A stretch of DNA of 47,539 nt, from positions 1 through 47,539 of the forward strand of contig LUUF01000070.1 of assembly GCA_001644045.1 (NCBI GenBank), read 5' to 3'. Below are positions 1 to 10,300 of this stretch, piece after piece. The translations under genes were made by a program, and so were the position numbers. This DNA is from Methylomonas methanica. GTDB lineage: Bacteria; Pseudomonadota; Gammaproteobacteria; Methylococcales; Methylomonadaceae. Within the stretch, counting starts at the first letter, position 1. Each line of letters starts with the position of its first letter. The notes beneath the pieces were generated by a model. The model did no database searches. It saw only the letters and a list, made by a program, of their open reading frames with translations, and was not told the DNA's origin.

Positions 1-489
1 GTCCCGGATCGCATCAACGCCGTGTGGTCGATGGATTTCACGCATGATCAACTGGCTGATGGGCGCGCGTTCCGCTTGCTCAATGTCATTGACGACTTTA
101 ATCGGGAAGGTTTGGGGATTGAAGTGGATTTCTCGTTACCGGCCCTGCGGGTCACCCGAACCTTGGATCGCATCATTGAATGGCGGGGTAAACCCGAGTC
201 GATCCGCTGTGACAATGGGCCGGAATATATTAGCGAAACGTTAAAATCCTGGGCTGAGCAACAGAGTATTCGGATCGACCCTATCCAACCGGGCAACCCA
301 CAACAGAATGCCTACGTTGAACGCTACAACCGAACCGTGCGTTACGAATGGCTCGCCCAATACCTATTTGAATCGATCGGGCAGGTTCAAGATTTTGCTG
401 AGCGCTGGTTGTGGACCTACAATCATGAACGGCCCAACATGGCCATCGGCGGTATAACATCCAAACAAAAATTGGCACTTGCCGCTTAA
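1..489 (+). CDS. IS3-family transposase OrfB, C-terminal part (5' end outside window)
   Basis: The frame is open from base 1, so the start lies outside the window; the visible 162 residues are the catalytic half of an rve-type integrase core. The DDE residues can be placed: the first Asp in WSMDF, the second in CDNGPEY and the Glu in NAYVERYN. The end of the protein ([11 protein letters not shown] followed by a short tail) is typical of IS3-family OrfB of the IS407/IS51 type. It catalyses strand transfer of the element and depends on an OrfA fusion made by frameshifting, which is not visible here. No clear terminal inverted repeat was found after the stop. A truncated IS at the first base suggests the assembly breaks in a repeat. 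Confidence 0.9.
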   Translation, partial: VPDRINAVWSMDFTHDQLADGRAFRLLNVIDDFNREGLGIEVDFSLPALRVTRTLDRIIEWRGKPESIRCDNGPEYISETLKSWAEQQSIRIDPIQPGNPQQNAYVERYNRTVRYEWLAQYLFESIGQVQDFAERWLWTYNHERPNMAIGGITSKQKLALAA

Positions 490-545
490 TCTCTACTTTT
501 AGGTTCGGCTGATATTGGGGGGATTGCCCATTCACGCGCGGCAAA

Positions 546-1097
546 TTGCTGCACTCTAATAGTTGTCCGGCTTTGCGCGAAAGGCCGGACGGCCAGCCGG
601 TCATTCGATTGGCGACGATGCGGACGCCAACGCAGATAGTAAGACCGTGGCATTATCGGCAGTTTGGGTTTGCGAAACCTTTTGCAGCTCGCAAACAAGC
701 GATAAAAAAACAACGGTCCGCATCAGGTAAACCGGACGAAGCTGTCGGCAATACCGCATCCGAGCATGTCGGTGCAGACGAAGAATCTGTCTCAGGCAAT
801 TTGTCTGGCGCCGAATGGGGTGTGCTGTTAGATGAAACCGATGATGTTCATCGATCTTTGTTTATGGGGTTACAAATATTGGAAATGCGACCACCTTTAA
901 GACAGTCTGTTGCGCACTACACCTATCGGCCTATTCGTGCATTGGAATGGGTGGCTCGCAATTTTCAAGAACTCGTTTATAGTGCAAGAGTCATCGCCGA
1001 TATAGCCGGGCTATGCGAGTTTTATGTCATCAATAGGGTCTTTATCTACGAAAACTCCCTGAATCCACCCATTCTTCATCGCAAAGGATGGCTTTAG
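546..1097 (+). CDS. Weakly supported ORF, unknown (183 aa)
   Basis: I do not recognise this protein. It lies between the transposase remnant and the glycosyltransferase gene and ends 27 bases before the latter. The first 60 residues are rich in Arg, Pro and Lys and overlap a GC-rich hairpin (565-590, GTCCGG paired with CCGGAC), so they look like translated IS-flanking DNA. The second half (about residues 95-183) has more ordinary protein composition. The true gene, if any, could be a shorter 3' part or a remnant cut by the IS. No convincing ribosome binding site precedes the ATG. Confidence 0.25.
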   Translation: MLHSNSCPALRERPDGQPVIRLATMRTPTQIVRPWHYRQFGFAKPFAARKQAIKKQRSASGKPDEAVGNTASEHVGADEESVSGNLSGAEWGVLLDETDDVHRSLFMGLQILEMRPPLRQSVAHYTYRPIRALEWVARNFQELVYSARVIADIAGLCEFYVINRVFIYENSLNPPILHRKGWL

Positions 1098-1124
1098 CAT
1101 ATTTACAGAAAAGGTAAAGCTGAC

Positions 1125-2330
1125 ATGAGTCGTATCCTGTTTGCCTGGGAATTGGGAGGTAACCTTGGGCATATCACCCGCCAACTGCCGATAGCCCGGC
1201 AGCTGCGGCAAATGGGGCACCAAGTCTTCTTTGTTGTGCGGGACACCGCCGTGGCTGCCCAACTACTCACGCCCGAGGGATTTGCCTACACCCAGGCGCC
1301 CATTAATGTCGACAAAAAGCGGCTACCCCAGCCGGTTAATTACGCTGAAATCCTGATTGCGTCAGGCTATGCTGACCCGGTGGTTTTGTTGGGCTTGGTG
1401 CAGGGCTGGCTCAGCCTAATCCGGCTGTTCAAAGCCGACCTCATGGTCGTAGACCACGCCCCCACTGCCCTGGTGGCCGCCCACCTGACCGGCTTGCCCG
1501 CCATCACAATCGGCACCGGTTTTGAAATACCGCCCGACCGTGTGCCACTGCCTTCTATTCGTCCGTGGGAAACCATCCCGACAGAACGGCTGTTACGAGC
1601 TGAACACTATGTCCTGGAACGGCTTAATGCCCTTGCGACCTTTTTAAAGGGCGGTACTATCGAACGCATCACCGATTTATTCCAAGGCTCTCGCAGAGTA
1701 TTGGCAACCTTTGCTGAATTAGACCATTACGGCATACGTGAAGGCGTAAATTACGTTGGCCCCTTATTTACAGGTACCACAGGTCAGCCCGTTGACTGGT
1801 GCCTGACCGATCAACCGCACGTCTTCGCCTATTTGCGGCCTGAAACGCCTGGTTTTGACAACCTGCTTAAAGCCTTATCAAAACTCTCGGCGGAAGTCAT
1901 TGTGGTGGCGCCTGGGATCAAACCGGCTCACATCCAGGCGTTTGCCAGGCCAAACTTACGCATCCTCACCCAACCCGTCCAAACCGAACAGCTTTTTAAA
2001 TTGACAGACTGTGTCGTGACTAACGGTGGAACCGGCACCGTTAGTCAATGCCTGTTGGCGGGTATCCCGCTGTTGCTCGTGCCGCAAAATGTAGAACAAT
2101 TCCTAATGGGCCTGCGCGTCGAGGCCATAGGTGCCGGCATAGCGACCCGGAATAACCGTCAGGAACCAGATTTCGCCGGACTATTGGAAGACTTGTTAAA
2201 AAAATCCCGTTATCGGCAATCCGCACAAGCGTTTGCCAAACAGTACGCCGGCTACACGTCCAGTGGCACCATAGACAGTGTCATTCAGTTGATCGACAAT
2301 ACGTTAAAAACACCGGTAAGCAGCAACTAG
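1125..2330 (+). CDS. GT1-like (UGT/MGT-type) glycosyltransferase
   Basis: A 401-residue GT-B fold glycosyltransferase. The N-terminal acceptor domain opens with a beta strand followed by GGNLGH (residues 11-16), the Gly-rich loop with His seen in macrolide and sterol glycosyltransferases. The C-terminal donor domain has TNGGTGTVSQCLLAGIP near residues 299-316 followed by a VPQNVEQ segment, the nucleotide-sugar binding region of family GT1, where HGG is replaced by NGG. It probably transfers a sugar from a UDP- or dTDP-sugar to a small lipophilic acceptor, which cannot be predicted here. There is no signal peptide or membrane segment, so it should be cytosolic. An AAAGGTAAAG ribosome binding site precedes the ATG. 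It stands alone, with a transposase remnant upstream and a palindromic repeat 16 bases after the stop. Confidence 0.85.
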   Translation: MSRILFAWELGGNLGHITRQLPIARQLRQMGHQVFFVVRDTAVAAQLLTPEGFAYTQAPINVDKKRLPQPVNYAEILIASGYADPVVLLGLVQGWLSLIRLFKADLMVVDHAPTALVAAHLTGLPAITIGTGFEIPPDRVPLPSIRPWETIPTERLLRAEHYVLERLNALATFLKGGTIERITDLFQGSRRVLATFAELDHYGIREGVNYVGPLFTGTTGQPVDWCLTDQPHVFAYLRPETPGFDNLLKALSKLSAEVIVVAPGIKPAHIQAFARPNLRILTQPVQTEQLFKLTDCVVTNGGTGTVSQCLLAGIPLLLVPQNVEQFLMGLRVEAIGAGIATRNNRQEPDFAGLLEDLLKKSRYRQSAQAFAKQYAGYTSSGTIDSVIQLIDNTLKTPVSSN

Positions 2331-2346
2331 GCCAATGGGTTCCTAC

Positions 2347-2462
2347 TATTAACCCGGCCCTTAAATACCGTTCTCCCTGAGCCTGTCGAAGGGCCCGCCC
2401 GGTCAGGCTTCGACAGGCTCAGCCCGAACGGAGTACCCGTGATAATTAGGGCCGGGTTAATA
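2347..2462. repeat. Nested palindromic repeat (REP/MITE-like), 116 bp
   Basis: The outer arms form a perfect 15-bp inverted repeat, TATTAACCCGGCCCT at 2347-2361 and its reverse complement at 2448-2462. Inside is a second 15-bp perfect inverted repeat, CTGAGCCTGTCGAAG at 2377-2391 against 2408-2422, and a third short pair, CCGTTC at 2368-2373 against GAACGG at 2426-2431. The inner motif resembles a palindromic repeat widespread in proteobacterial intergenic DNA. Its position 16 bases after a stop codon fits a transcript-end hairpin, but the symmetric ends also fit a small non-autonomous mobile element. Confidence 0.8.
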
Positions 2463-3054
2463 AGCTAATATGCAGTTCAACTTGCAGGGTAAGCGTAGTA
2501 CTGGATTTTTTATCAAAATAACGAGTGCTGTCCAGATGTTTTTCAAGCCAAAGCTCACTGGCTGCTGATTTCATAGCCTAGATAGTCATGTCTCGATCCT
2601 GACATATGCAACGAATTGAATGTTCAGTGCTGAGGGATTTGGGTCGGTAAAACGTCTTACTTAGAATTCAACGTGCCTAAGGTTTGGGGTCACGGAAATA
2701 CCTAACCGAAAAAGCCAAACAAAAAAGCAAAACCAATCACACAAGAGTGGTTCGTTAGGCCAAAAATCGTGATTCATCTCAAAGATATTTTAAAAAAATG
2801 GCCGCTGATTGGACTTTTGGACAAGCGTAGCCTAAAAAGCTTTCCGTGATAATGCGCTAACGTGAATTGTGACTAGCTTATCAGTCGGATGCAACAAAGC
2901 ACTCCTGCAACCCACTAAAGCCAATAACACTATTTTATGGAATCATCAGCCAACAGGGAACGTTCTTGTCATACGCTAGCCTGCAGCAGCCTAAGTGATT
3001 TATTGATTCGACACATTCAGCTCCTTTGGGAATGCGGTTACCCTTTAGATTGGA
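2463..3054. other. Intergenic region with no recognisable gene
   Basis: About 590 AT-richer bases between the palindromic repeat and the LprI-domain gene. Short frames in all directions are interrupted. I found no RNA gene, IS end or clear sigma-70 promoter that I could defend. It must contain the promoter of the toxin operon if that operon starts at the LprI-domain gene. Confidence 0.5.
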
Positions 3055-4308
3055 ATGGACATAACCTGGATTTATATGAATTTGAATAATCTGTTTCGAA
3101 CAGAAATACGGGGTAATGCCCGTTGGTTATTGCGCCTTAGGGTTTTACATCGTTTTGTCTTCCTCTTTTTATGGTCAGTATCGACACCATATGCAGCTAG
3201 TTTTGATTGCAATAAAGTCCAATCCAAGATTGAAAGAAAAATTTGTAGTGATCAATCATTGTCAAAACTGGATGACGAGTTATCGATAATCTATCGCAAA
3301 GTACTGGATCGTATTTCAATTCCCGGCCAGATTAAAGCCGAGCAGAGTATTTGGCTTAAAAAACGTAATCAATGTTTGGATATACCGTGCATACATACTG
3401 AATATCAACAACGGATTGACGATCTGAACAAAGTAATAAATTTATTTCCCGAAATATCTCAGAAAGTTACAGCCATCTCAAACACTCCCCAGATTACCGT
3501 GCCTAGTAGCTCCACCCCAGCTGCCTGCTCCGTAGCAAACGATCCTTACCGAACCGAAGAGCCGGACATCGACTGGCGCAACTACCAATGGACACTGATT
3601 TTAGGTAACGGCACCACCGCTTGCGAAGAAATGCTTGGCTATCTCAAAAAACGCCCCAAACACCTGCCGCCGCCGGTTTGCCCGGAGGAGCGCCTACCGC
3701 CTAATGGCCATTGGCGACGTCCAGATGGTCGCGATCTCATCGATGCCGAGCGACAGGTGTTGCTGGATGGTGTGCCGGAAACCACGCGCCCGTTGTTTGA
3801 GAAGGAGTTTAAAGACAAGTACCTGCGCATCATCCATACCGGCATTAAAACGGACCAAGTCAGTGAATGGTATTTGGCCTATACGGGAGAACAGCGGTTT
3901 AGCAATGTTTCGCGAAACTGCCGATTGGCTACACAATGCGCCCAGGCTCCCGATAAAACCATCGGAACAAGCAAGCAAATTGTATTGGGCGGAGCTTATA
4001 GCTACGACATTATGAATTTGAATGAAGATGGCACTCAAATTCATCCCATATTAAGACAATACGGACCAAATCAAGATAATCACGGCAAGGGCGAACTCGT
4101 TTTTTACAAAGGTGCGCCATATTGGTTGGGGGACATTACTTGGCAGCAACATATGCACGATCATTATGTGAATTATCTACTTCGCGCCGACGATCCCTAT
4201 AGCAGTATTTTTACCCTTGGCCGATGGCACCAGATCGTACCCGGTTGTCGTTTTGGCTATTTTAACCACGACAACCTCAAGCAATTTCCACCCAGCAAAA
4301 GGAGATAA
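3055..4308 (+). CDS. Exported LprI-domain (DUF1311, lysozyme-inhibitor-like) protein; candidate immunity protein
   Basis: A 417-residue protein with a basic N-terminus, a hydrophobic stretch (about residues 33-44, FVFLFLWSV) and a likely signal-peptidase site near PYAAS. Residues 50-130 match the LprI/DUF1311 family: four Cys (52, 64, 107, 112) able to form two disulfides, the C-S-D-xx-L-xxLDDEL segment and a WLKKRNQC segment. The family is named for Mycobacterium tuberculosis LprI, reported to inhibit lysozyme. Residues 155-417 form a second Cys-containing domain that I do not recognise (for example CRFGYF near the end). The stop lies 3 bases before the ATG of a giant protein with a lysozyme domain, so the pair is probably translationally coupled. 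I infer a periplasmic self-protection role. An alternative ATG is at 3076; neither start has a strong ribosome binding site. Confidence 0.8.
   Translation: MDITWIYMNLNNLFRTEIRGNARWLLRLRVLHRFVFLFLWSVSTPYAASFDCNKVQSKIERKICSDQSLSKLDDELSIIYRKVLDRISIPGQIKAEQSIWLKKRNQCLDIPCIHTEYQQRIDDLNKVINLFPEISQKVTAISNTPQITVPSSSTPAACSVANDPYRTEEPDIDWRNYQWTLILGNGTTACEEMLGYLKKRPKHLPPPVCPEERLPPNGHWRRPDGRDLIDAERQVLLDGVPETTRPLFEKEFKDKYLRIIHTGIKTDQVSEWYLAYTGEQRFSNVSRNCRLATQCAQAPDKTIGTSKQIVLGGAYSYDIMNLNEDGTQIHPILRQYGPNQDNHGKGELVFYKGAPYWLGDITWQQHMHDHYVNYLLRADDPYSSIFTLGRWHQIVPGCRFGYFNHDNLKQFPPSKRR
4298..4305 (+). promoter_or_regulatory. Strong ribosome binding site of the RTX-lysozyme gene inside the upstream gene's 3' end
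   Basis: AAAGGAGA sits in the last codons of the LprI-domain gene, immediately before its TAA, with 6 bases to the ATG at 4312. This position fixes the start of the giant gene and implies co-translation with the candidate inhibitor. Confidence 0.8.
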
Positions 4309-4311
4309 GGC

Positions 4312-7300
4312 ATGACAAGCTTCAATTACAACACCCTGGACAATGCCAATATCATTAGTAATGGCCAAACCGAATATCAGCGGATTTGTTTCAATCTGGT
4401 CAAAACGGCGGAGGGCGTAAAAACTGAGGCATATCTGGATAGCAAAAAAATTCCCACCATCGGTATCGGTTTTAACTTGAGAGATACGAATGTTCTCCAG
4501 AAAGTATTGATGGCTTTTAGTGTCGATGGAGTTACCGATCTGGCAAACGTAACAAACGCATTTCTCGTTATTGCCAATGCACCATACAATTCCGACACGG
4601 CTCTACAAACTGCATTAAATAACAAAATGGCCGAGTATTATGCTCAAGGCAAAGTCAACCGCTCGACCTTTGCCTTTGCCGCAGGCGAAACCGGTTTTAA
4701 CGAAATGCGCGACACTTTCAATCAAGCAGTACAAGAGTACGAAGGGAATCATTTGCCAGGTAAAAATGAACCGGGCCGAGTCGACAATTGGCTTGCCAAC
4801 ATTCCTTCCTCCAAGGAACGCGCGGTACTGGTTTCGCTGTCCTACAATGGCTTGATTAACGAAGGCACCTCACCCACGCTACGCAAAGCCATACTCGACG
4901 GCAATCGCGCCGAAGCGTGGTATCAGATTCGTTACGATTCCAACAAATTGGGTAAACATTATCTTGGCAATGTTATCGAACCTTCAGAACAATTGGCTTT
5001 CGATAAAGGAGAAGATAAAGGCACTGCCAAACGGCGGTTTTTGGAATCCGAAACTTTCGGTTTATATAATGATGAAGTCAACGTTACCCCTGATGAGGCC
5101 AAGGACGCCTATCGCATGTTGCAACTGCACCGCGACTACGTCCTCAAATACGAAGCCGGCTACGGTCAAACTTCCGACGGGCAAGATGGCAGTCGCGGGA
5201 ACCAAATCGACAAAGCCAATAATGACTATCATTTGACAGCTACAAGTGTCGTCGAGACGTTGATCCAAGCTCTTACCCTGGCCCGCGATGCTCTGATTGC
5301 TGACCTTCAATCCAAATATACCAGTTTGGTCGGTTTCGACTTCTCCAGCTATAACGCCCTGTCCATCTACCTGGATCCCAACCGCGACAGTGCCAGCCAG
5401 GCGATCAATCCGCAGCACAACTCGAAACTAGACGCTCGCCAGAAAGACCAAAACGGCAACGAGATCATTTCGAACGACATTCTGATTGGCGAAGGTGGTG
5501 ACGATACCTTAATAGGTGGCAAAGGCAACGACATCCTGATCGGTGGAAACGGCTATGACACCTACATCTGGAACACCGGCGACGGCACAGATACCATCAT
5601 CGACGAAGACGGAAAAGGCATCATTAAAGTGAATAATGCCGATGTAGAATTGTTCGCCGTCGGCGCCTTCATCGAAACAACACCGGGCAGCGGCGTTTGG
5701 AAAAAAACGATGGCTGACGGTAGTATTCTGACTTTGACTCACCATTCCCCCTGGCGTTTAGTGACCGAAGACGGTTCGGAAATTATTCTAGGTGACGATT
5801 GGCAAGACGGAGAATTCGGCATTCATCGGCAAAGCGCCGGAGCGGATGTTTCGGGCAGTGTTATTCCCCACGGCGACCTCAAACCCCTGGACCAAGACCC
5901 CAACACCGACGGCATCCAGATTGGCACGGACGCCTTGGGCAACGTCATCGTCGGTACAGAAGCCGATCCGGGCCGTGAAGATACTCTCTACGACGACTCC
6001 GGCAACGACCGGTTGGAAGGCTATGCCGGCAGCGACATCCTGCTGGCCAATCGCGGCGGCGACAATCTGCTCTACGCTGACCAACAACAAGACTTCCAAA
6101 CCCTCTACAACCAAGGCCAATCCGCTACCGGCACAGGACAGCGCGGCGACCTGTTGAGCAGCGGCGCTGGCAGCGATCAACTTTATGGCAGCAATGGCCG
6201 AGACGCCCTGGCCGGCGGCGATGGTGCGGACATTTTGCTCGGTGGCGGCGATGACGATTTGCTCTACGGCGATGGCGGCTTCGTCGGTGTCGGCAGCGGA
6301 TGGAGTGTCAATGCCAGTGTACAACTTAGCGGAGCCAACTATCAGGCCTCAACCCTGGGCGGCAATGACATTCTTTACGGCGGTACCGGTAACGACACCC
6401 TGAACGGCGGGCAAGGTGCCGACGTGCTGGATGGCGGTGCCGGGCGCGATATTTTGCAAGGCGGCGAAGGCAACGACGTGCTCTACGCCGACGAGCAAGT
6501 CAGCGAAGCCGTTAATGGGATGAATCAGGCCAATCTGAGCGGCGACTTTTTGTCCGGCGGTCTTGGCGACGACATGTTGATCGGTGTCACCCTATCCAAT
6601 GCCTCCACGGGGGAATCCGGCGGCAATGACTTGATGCTGGGTGGCGATGGGCAGGACTGGATCGATGGCGGCGGCGGTGACGACACCCTCTACGGCGATG
6701 CCAGCGGCTACGCCAACAGCAATTGGGCGGTGACACGCGAATTGGCCACGGTCGGCAATACCACGACCGCAAGCATACAGTTTTCGAATGCGGATGCGAC
6801 AGACCTAGGCATTGGTTCTGCGGACACTATTTACGGTGGCGCGGGTAAAGACTGGATTTTTAGTAATCAGGGCGATGATGTTGTCGATGCGGGCATAGAC
6901 GATGACGTGGTGTTTGGCGGACTGGGTCAGGATACTATTTTCGGTCGGAACGGCAATGATTTGCTCTTGGGCAACAATGGTACCACCAGCCAACTCGGCG
7001 ATGGTTCAGACTACCTTGATGGGGGTGACGGCGATGATAGGTTATGGGGAGACGGCGGCAGTGATGTGCTGCTGGGTGGTTCTGGAAATGATGGGTTGCA
7101 AGGGGATGGCAATGGAACCATTAGCCAAGAACAAGGCGACGATTTGCTGGATGGTGGTGCCGGCAATGACCAGCTCTACGGCGACGGTGGCAACGATACC
7201 CTGATCGGTGGAACCGGCAATGACGATCTCTACGGCGGCTCGGGTTTCGATACCTACATCATCAACGCCGGCGACGGTATCGACCACATCATCGATAGCG

Positions 7301-10300
7301 ATTCCGAGAAAAACAGCAAAATCATCTTCGGCAACGGCGTGAACTCGAGCGATGTTAAATTGCGTTTGGGTTCGCTGATGCTCGATCTGGGCAACGGCAA
7401 CGCCGTGCACATCGAAAATTTCGACCAGACCGACGTCTTCAATAGCTCATCGGTCAGTAGCTTCGAATTTGCCGATGGTACGACGTTGAGCATCGATCAA
7501 TTACTGGCGCGCGGTTTCGATTTGAGCGGCGCCAACTTGGACGATACCATTTTTGGCACCAACACCGTTGATCGGATTAACGGCTATGCCGGTAATGATA
7601 CCTTGGTCGCCGGGGCCGGCAATGATGTACTGGACGGCGGAGAAGGCGCCGATATTATGGCTGGCGGAATCGGCGACGATCTATACCTCAATGTCAGCGG
7701 CGAAGACACGATTGCCGACTATGAAGGCCACGACACCATCCGGCTGGCGCAAGCCAATGCCGTGGGGGCTGGTGGGGTATCGATTTACAATTTCGGCGAT
7801 CAAAATCAGCTCCGGGGCGTCAGCATTGCTTTGGATAGCGGTGGCGCCTTAAAATTGCAAAATGTCTTTTTCGGTACCGATGCCACCCTTGAGTTTGCCA
7901 ACGGCTCCACGCTGGATTTGGAGACTTTGGTCGGCAACTCACTGACAACATCGCTTGCGCTGACATTGGGCGACAGCGGCGGCGAATTGTACGGCGGCGC
8001 AGGGGCGGATAATTTACATGGCGGTGCCGGCAACGACGCACTCAGCGGCGCCTTGGGCGCCGACAAACTTTACGGCTATGCGGGTAACGACACCCTGAAC
8101 GGTGGGGCCGGCAACGACATGCTGGATGCCGGCGCCGGTGACGATACCCTGATTGGGGGCGCGGGCCAGGACTTGCTGCTGGGCGGCGCCGGGAATGACG
8201 TGTATCAACTGGAAGCCAATTCCGGCCCCGATCTGATCACCGATAGCCAAGGCCAGAACCTGATCCGTTTCGGTGCCGACCTCGATCAGGCCACGCTGGC
8301 TGTTTCGGTTCTAACCATTGCCGGCCAAACCGCGCTGACCTTGAAAGTAGCTGGCGTCGAATTGGCCACTATCACCCAAGGATTGACGACTTACCGCTTC
8401 GAATTTGCCGACGGCAGCCAAATGAGCGCGGACGAATTCATGTTGAATTTTCGCACCGATGCAGTCACCCAAAACGGCAATGACAGCGATAACACTTTAT
8501 TCGGCGGACGCGCTGCCGACAGTCTTTCCGGCAATGCTGGCAACGACACACTGTGGGGCGGTGCCGGCAACGACCAATTGCTCGGCGGTTTGGGAAGCGA
8601 CGACTACCACTACCGTTTGGGCGACGGCCACGACATCATTCAAGAAACCGATGTCGTCGATGCTGGCCTAAGTTCGCAAGACCGTGTCGTGTTCGGACCC
8701 GGTATCGACTTAAGTGACATGGTCTTTAGCCACCGAGCCAATGGTGATTTGTCGCTCAGCGTCGCCGGCCTGGCCGATGCTATCACCATGGTCGGCTGGT
8801 ATGCGGATCCCGCTCAGCGCGTGGAAAATTTCGTGTTTGCCGATGGCCAGCAAGTCAGTGCCGATAGTCTGCTTGCACTGTCTTTGGTGCCGCAGCTTGG
8901 CGGTGCCGGTGATGACAGTTTGGTCGGGAGTGCGTTTCGCGACATTCTGCGGGGTGGCAATGGCAACGATCTGTTGAGCGGTAATGGTGGCAACGACGAC
9001 TTGTATGGCGATGCCGGCACCGATACCTATGTGTTTGCCATGAACAGCGGCGCCGATCAAATATTCGAAGTGGCCGGCGAAACCTCTATCATCGAACTTA
9101 GCGATTACGATTTATCTCGCTTGGCCGGTACCCGCGTCGGCGACGATTTATTGCTGAGTGTCAGCGGTGCCGGCGACAGCATGACCTTGAAGGATTTTTA
9201 TACGTTAAATCACGATTGGCAAGTTAAAACACCGTCAGGTACTTCGCTTAGCGTTGCCGAGCTACTCTCCAACAACACAGCGTATTTGGCCAGCAGGAGC
9301 GAGCTGACAGGCTTGCGGGATCATTGGCTCGCTGATGTTCGAGATAGCGTCACTCAGGCGCAAAAAGCGGCTGGTATGGTAAGCACAGCCGGAGAGATGT
9401 CTTTTCAATTTGACATTAGCCAAACGGCGACAAGTTATACGCGGGCCAATGGTTACGGTGGGTGGGTTCCGTCGAATGAGGCTAGCTACACGTTTAATCA
9501 GCCGGCAGTTGCGATTGGTGGCGTCAGTCTTTTACCTTATGTAAGCGACAACGCCAATATTACCTATGAAGTCGGTTCATCCGCTTCCATTCTTAAGAAC
9601 TTAGTTGTGGACTGGAGCGGGCCGGAAGTGGCTTCAAGCTCACGCGTATACGCCTCGACAACCGGACACTATCTGTACACTACGGAACAATTAGTAAATC
9701 TTATTCTATCGCTAGGGGTTAGCGGTATGGAAAATCCTTATGTGGTTACCGAAACCCCGCTGTATACCGCCACCACTACGACAACCCACTATACCGGCAC
9801 GGTGCGGTCGATGACGCCCGCGGACGGCACGGGTTACAGTGTCGACAATGTTCAGGCGCAAAACTTTTTCCAACTGGGTAACTATCCGACTACGCTGTCC
9901 ATGTCCGTAGCGAACTCGGCTATCATCATCGACCAGGTCGCGGCAGGCGATAGCGATAACACCATTCGTTATTCAGGAGATTTAGGCATTGTGCAAGGCG
10001 GGCCCGGCAATGATGCTATTCGGGTAAATGGTTATGGTGTTTCGATTGGCAATCAGTCGTTCGCTAGCCAACTCTTCCTGGATGGTGGTGTCGGTAACGA
10101 TTTGATTGTCGGTGGTTTCGGTAGCGATACCATCGTTGGCGGCAGAGGCGACGACACGCTACGTGGTGAAACGGGGGAAGATCGTTACTACTTTCTCGCA
10201 GGCGACACCGGCACCGATCTGGTGTATGACGTGGGCTACGGTGGTCCGGTGGACAATGACACGGTGGTGTTCGGTGTGGGCATCACCTTGGCCGATCTCA

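Noticed and set aside
1125..2330. Glycosyltransferase as a modifier of the RTX toxin
   Set aside because: It is 700 bases upstream with a palindromic repeat between, and its fold suggests small-molecule acceptors.
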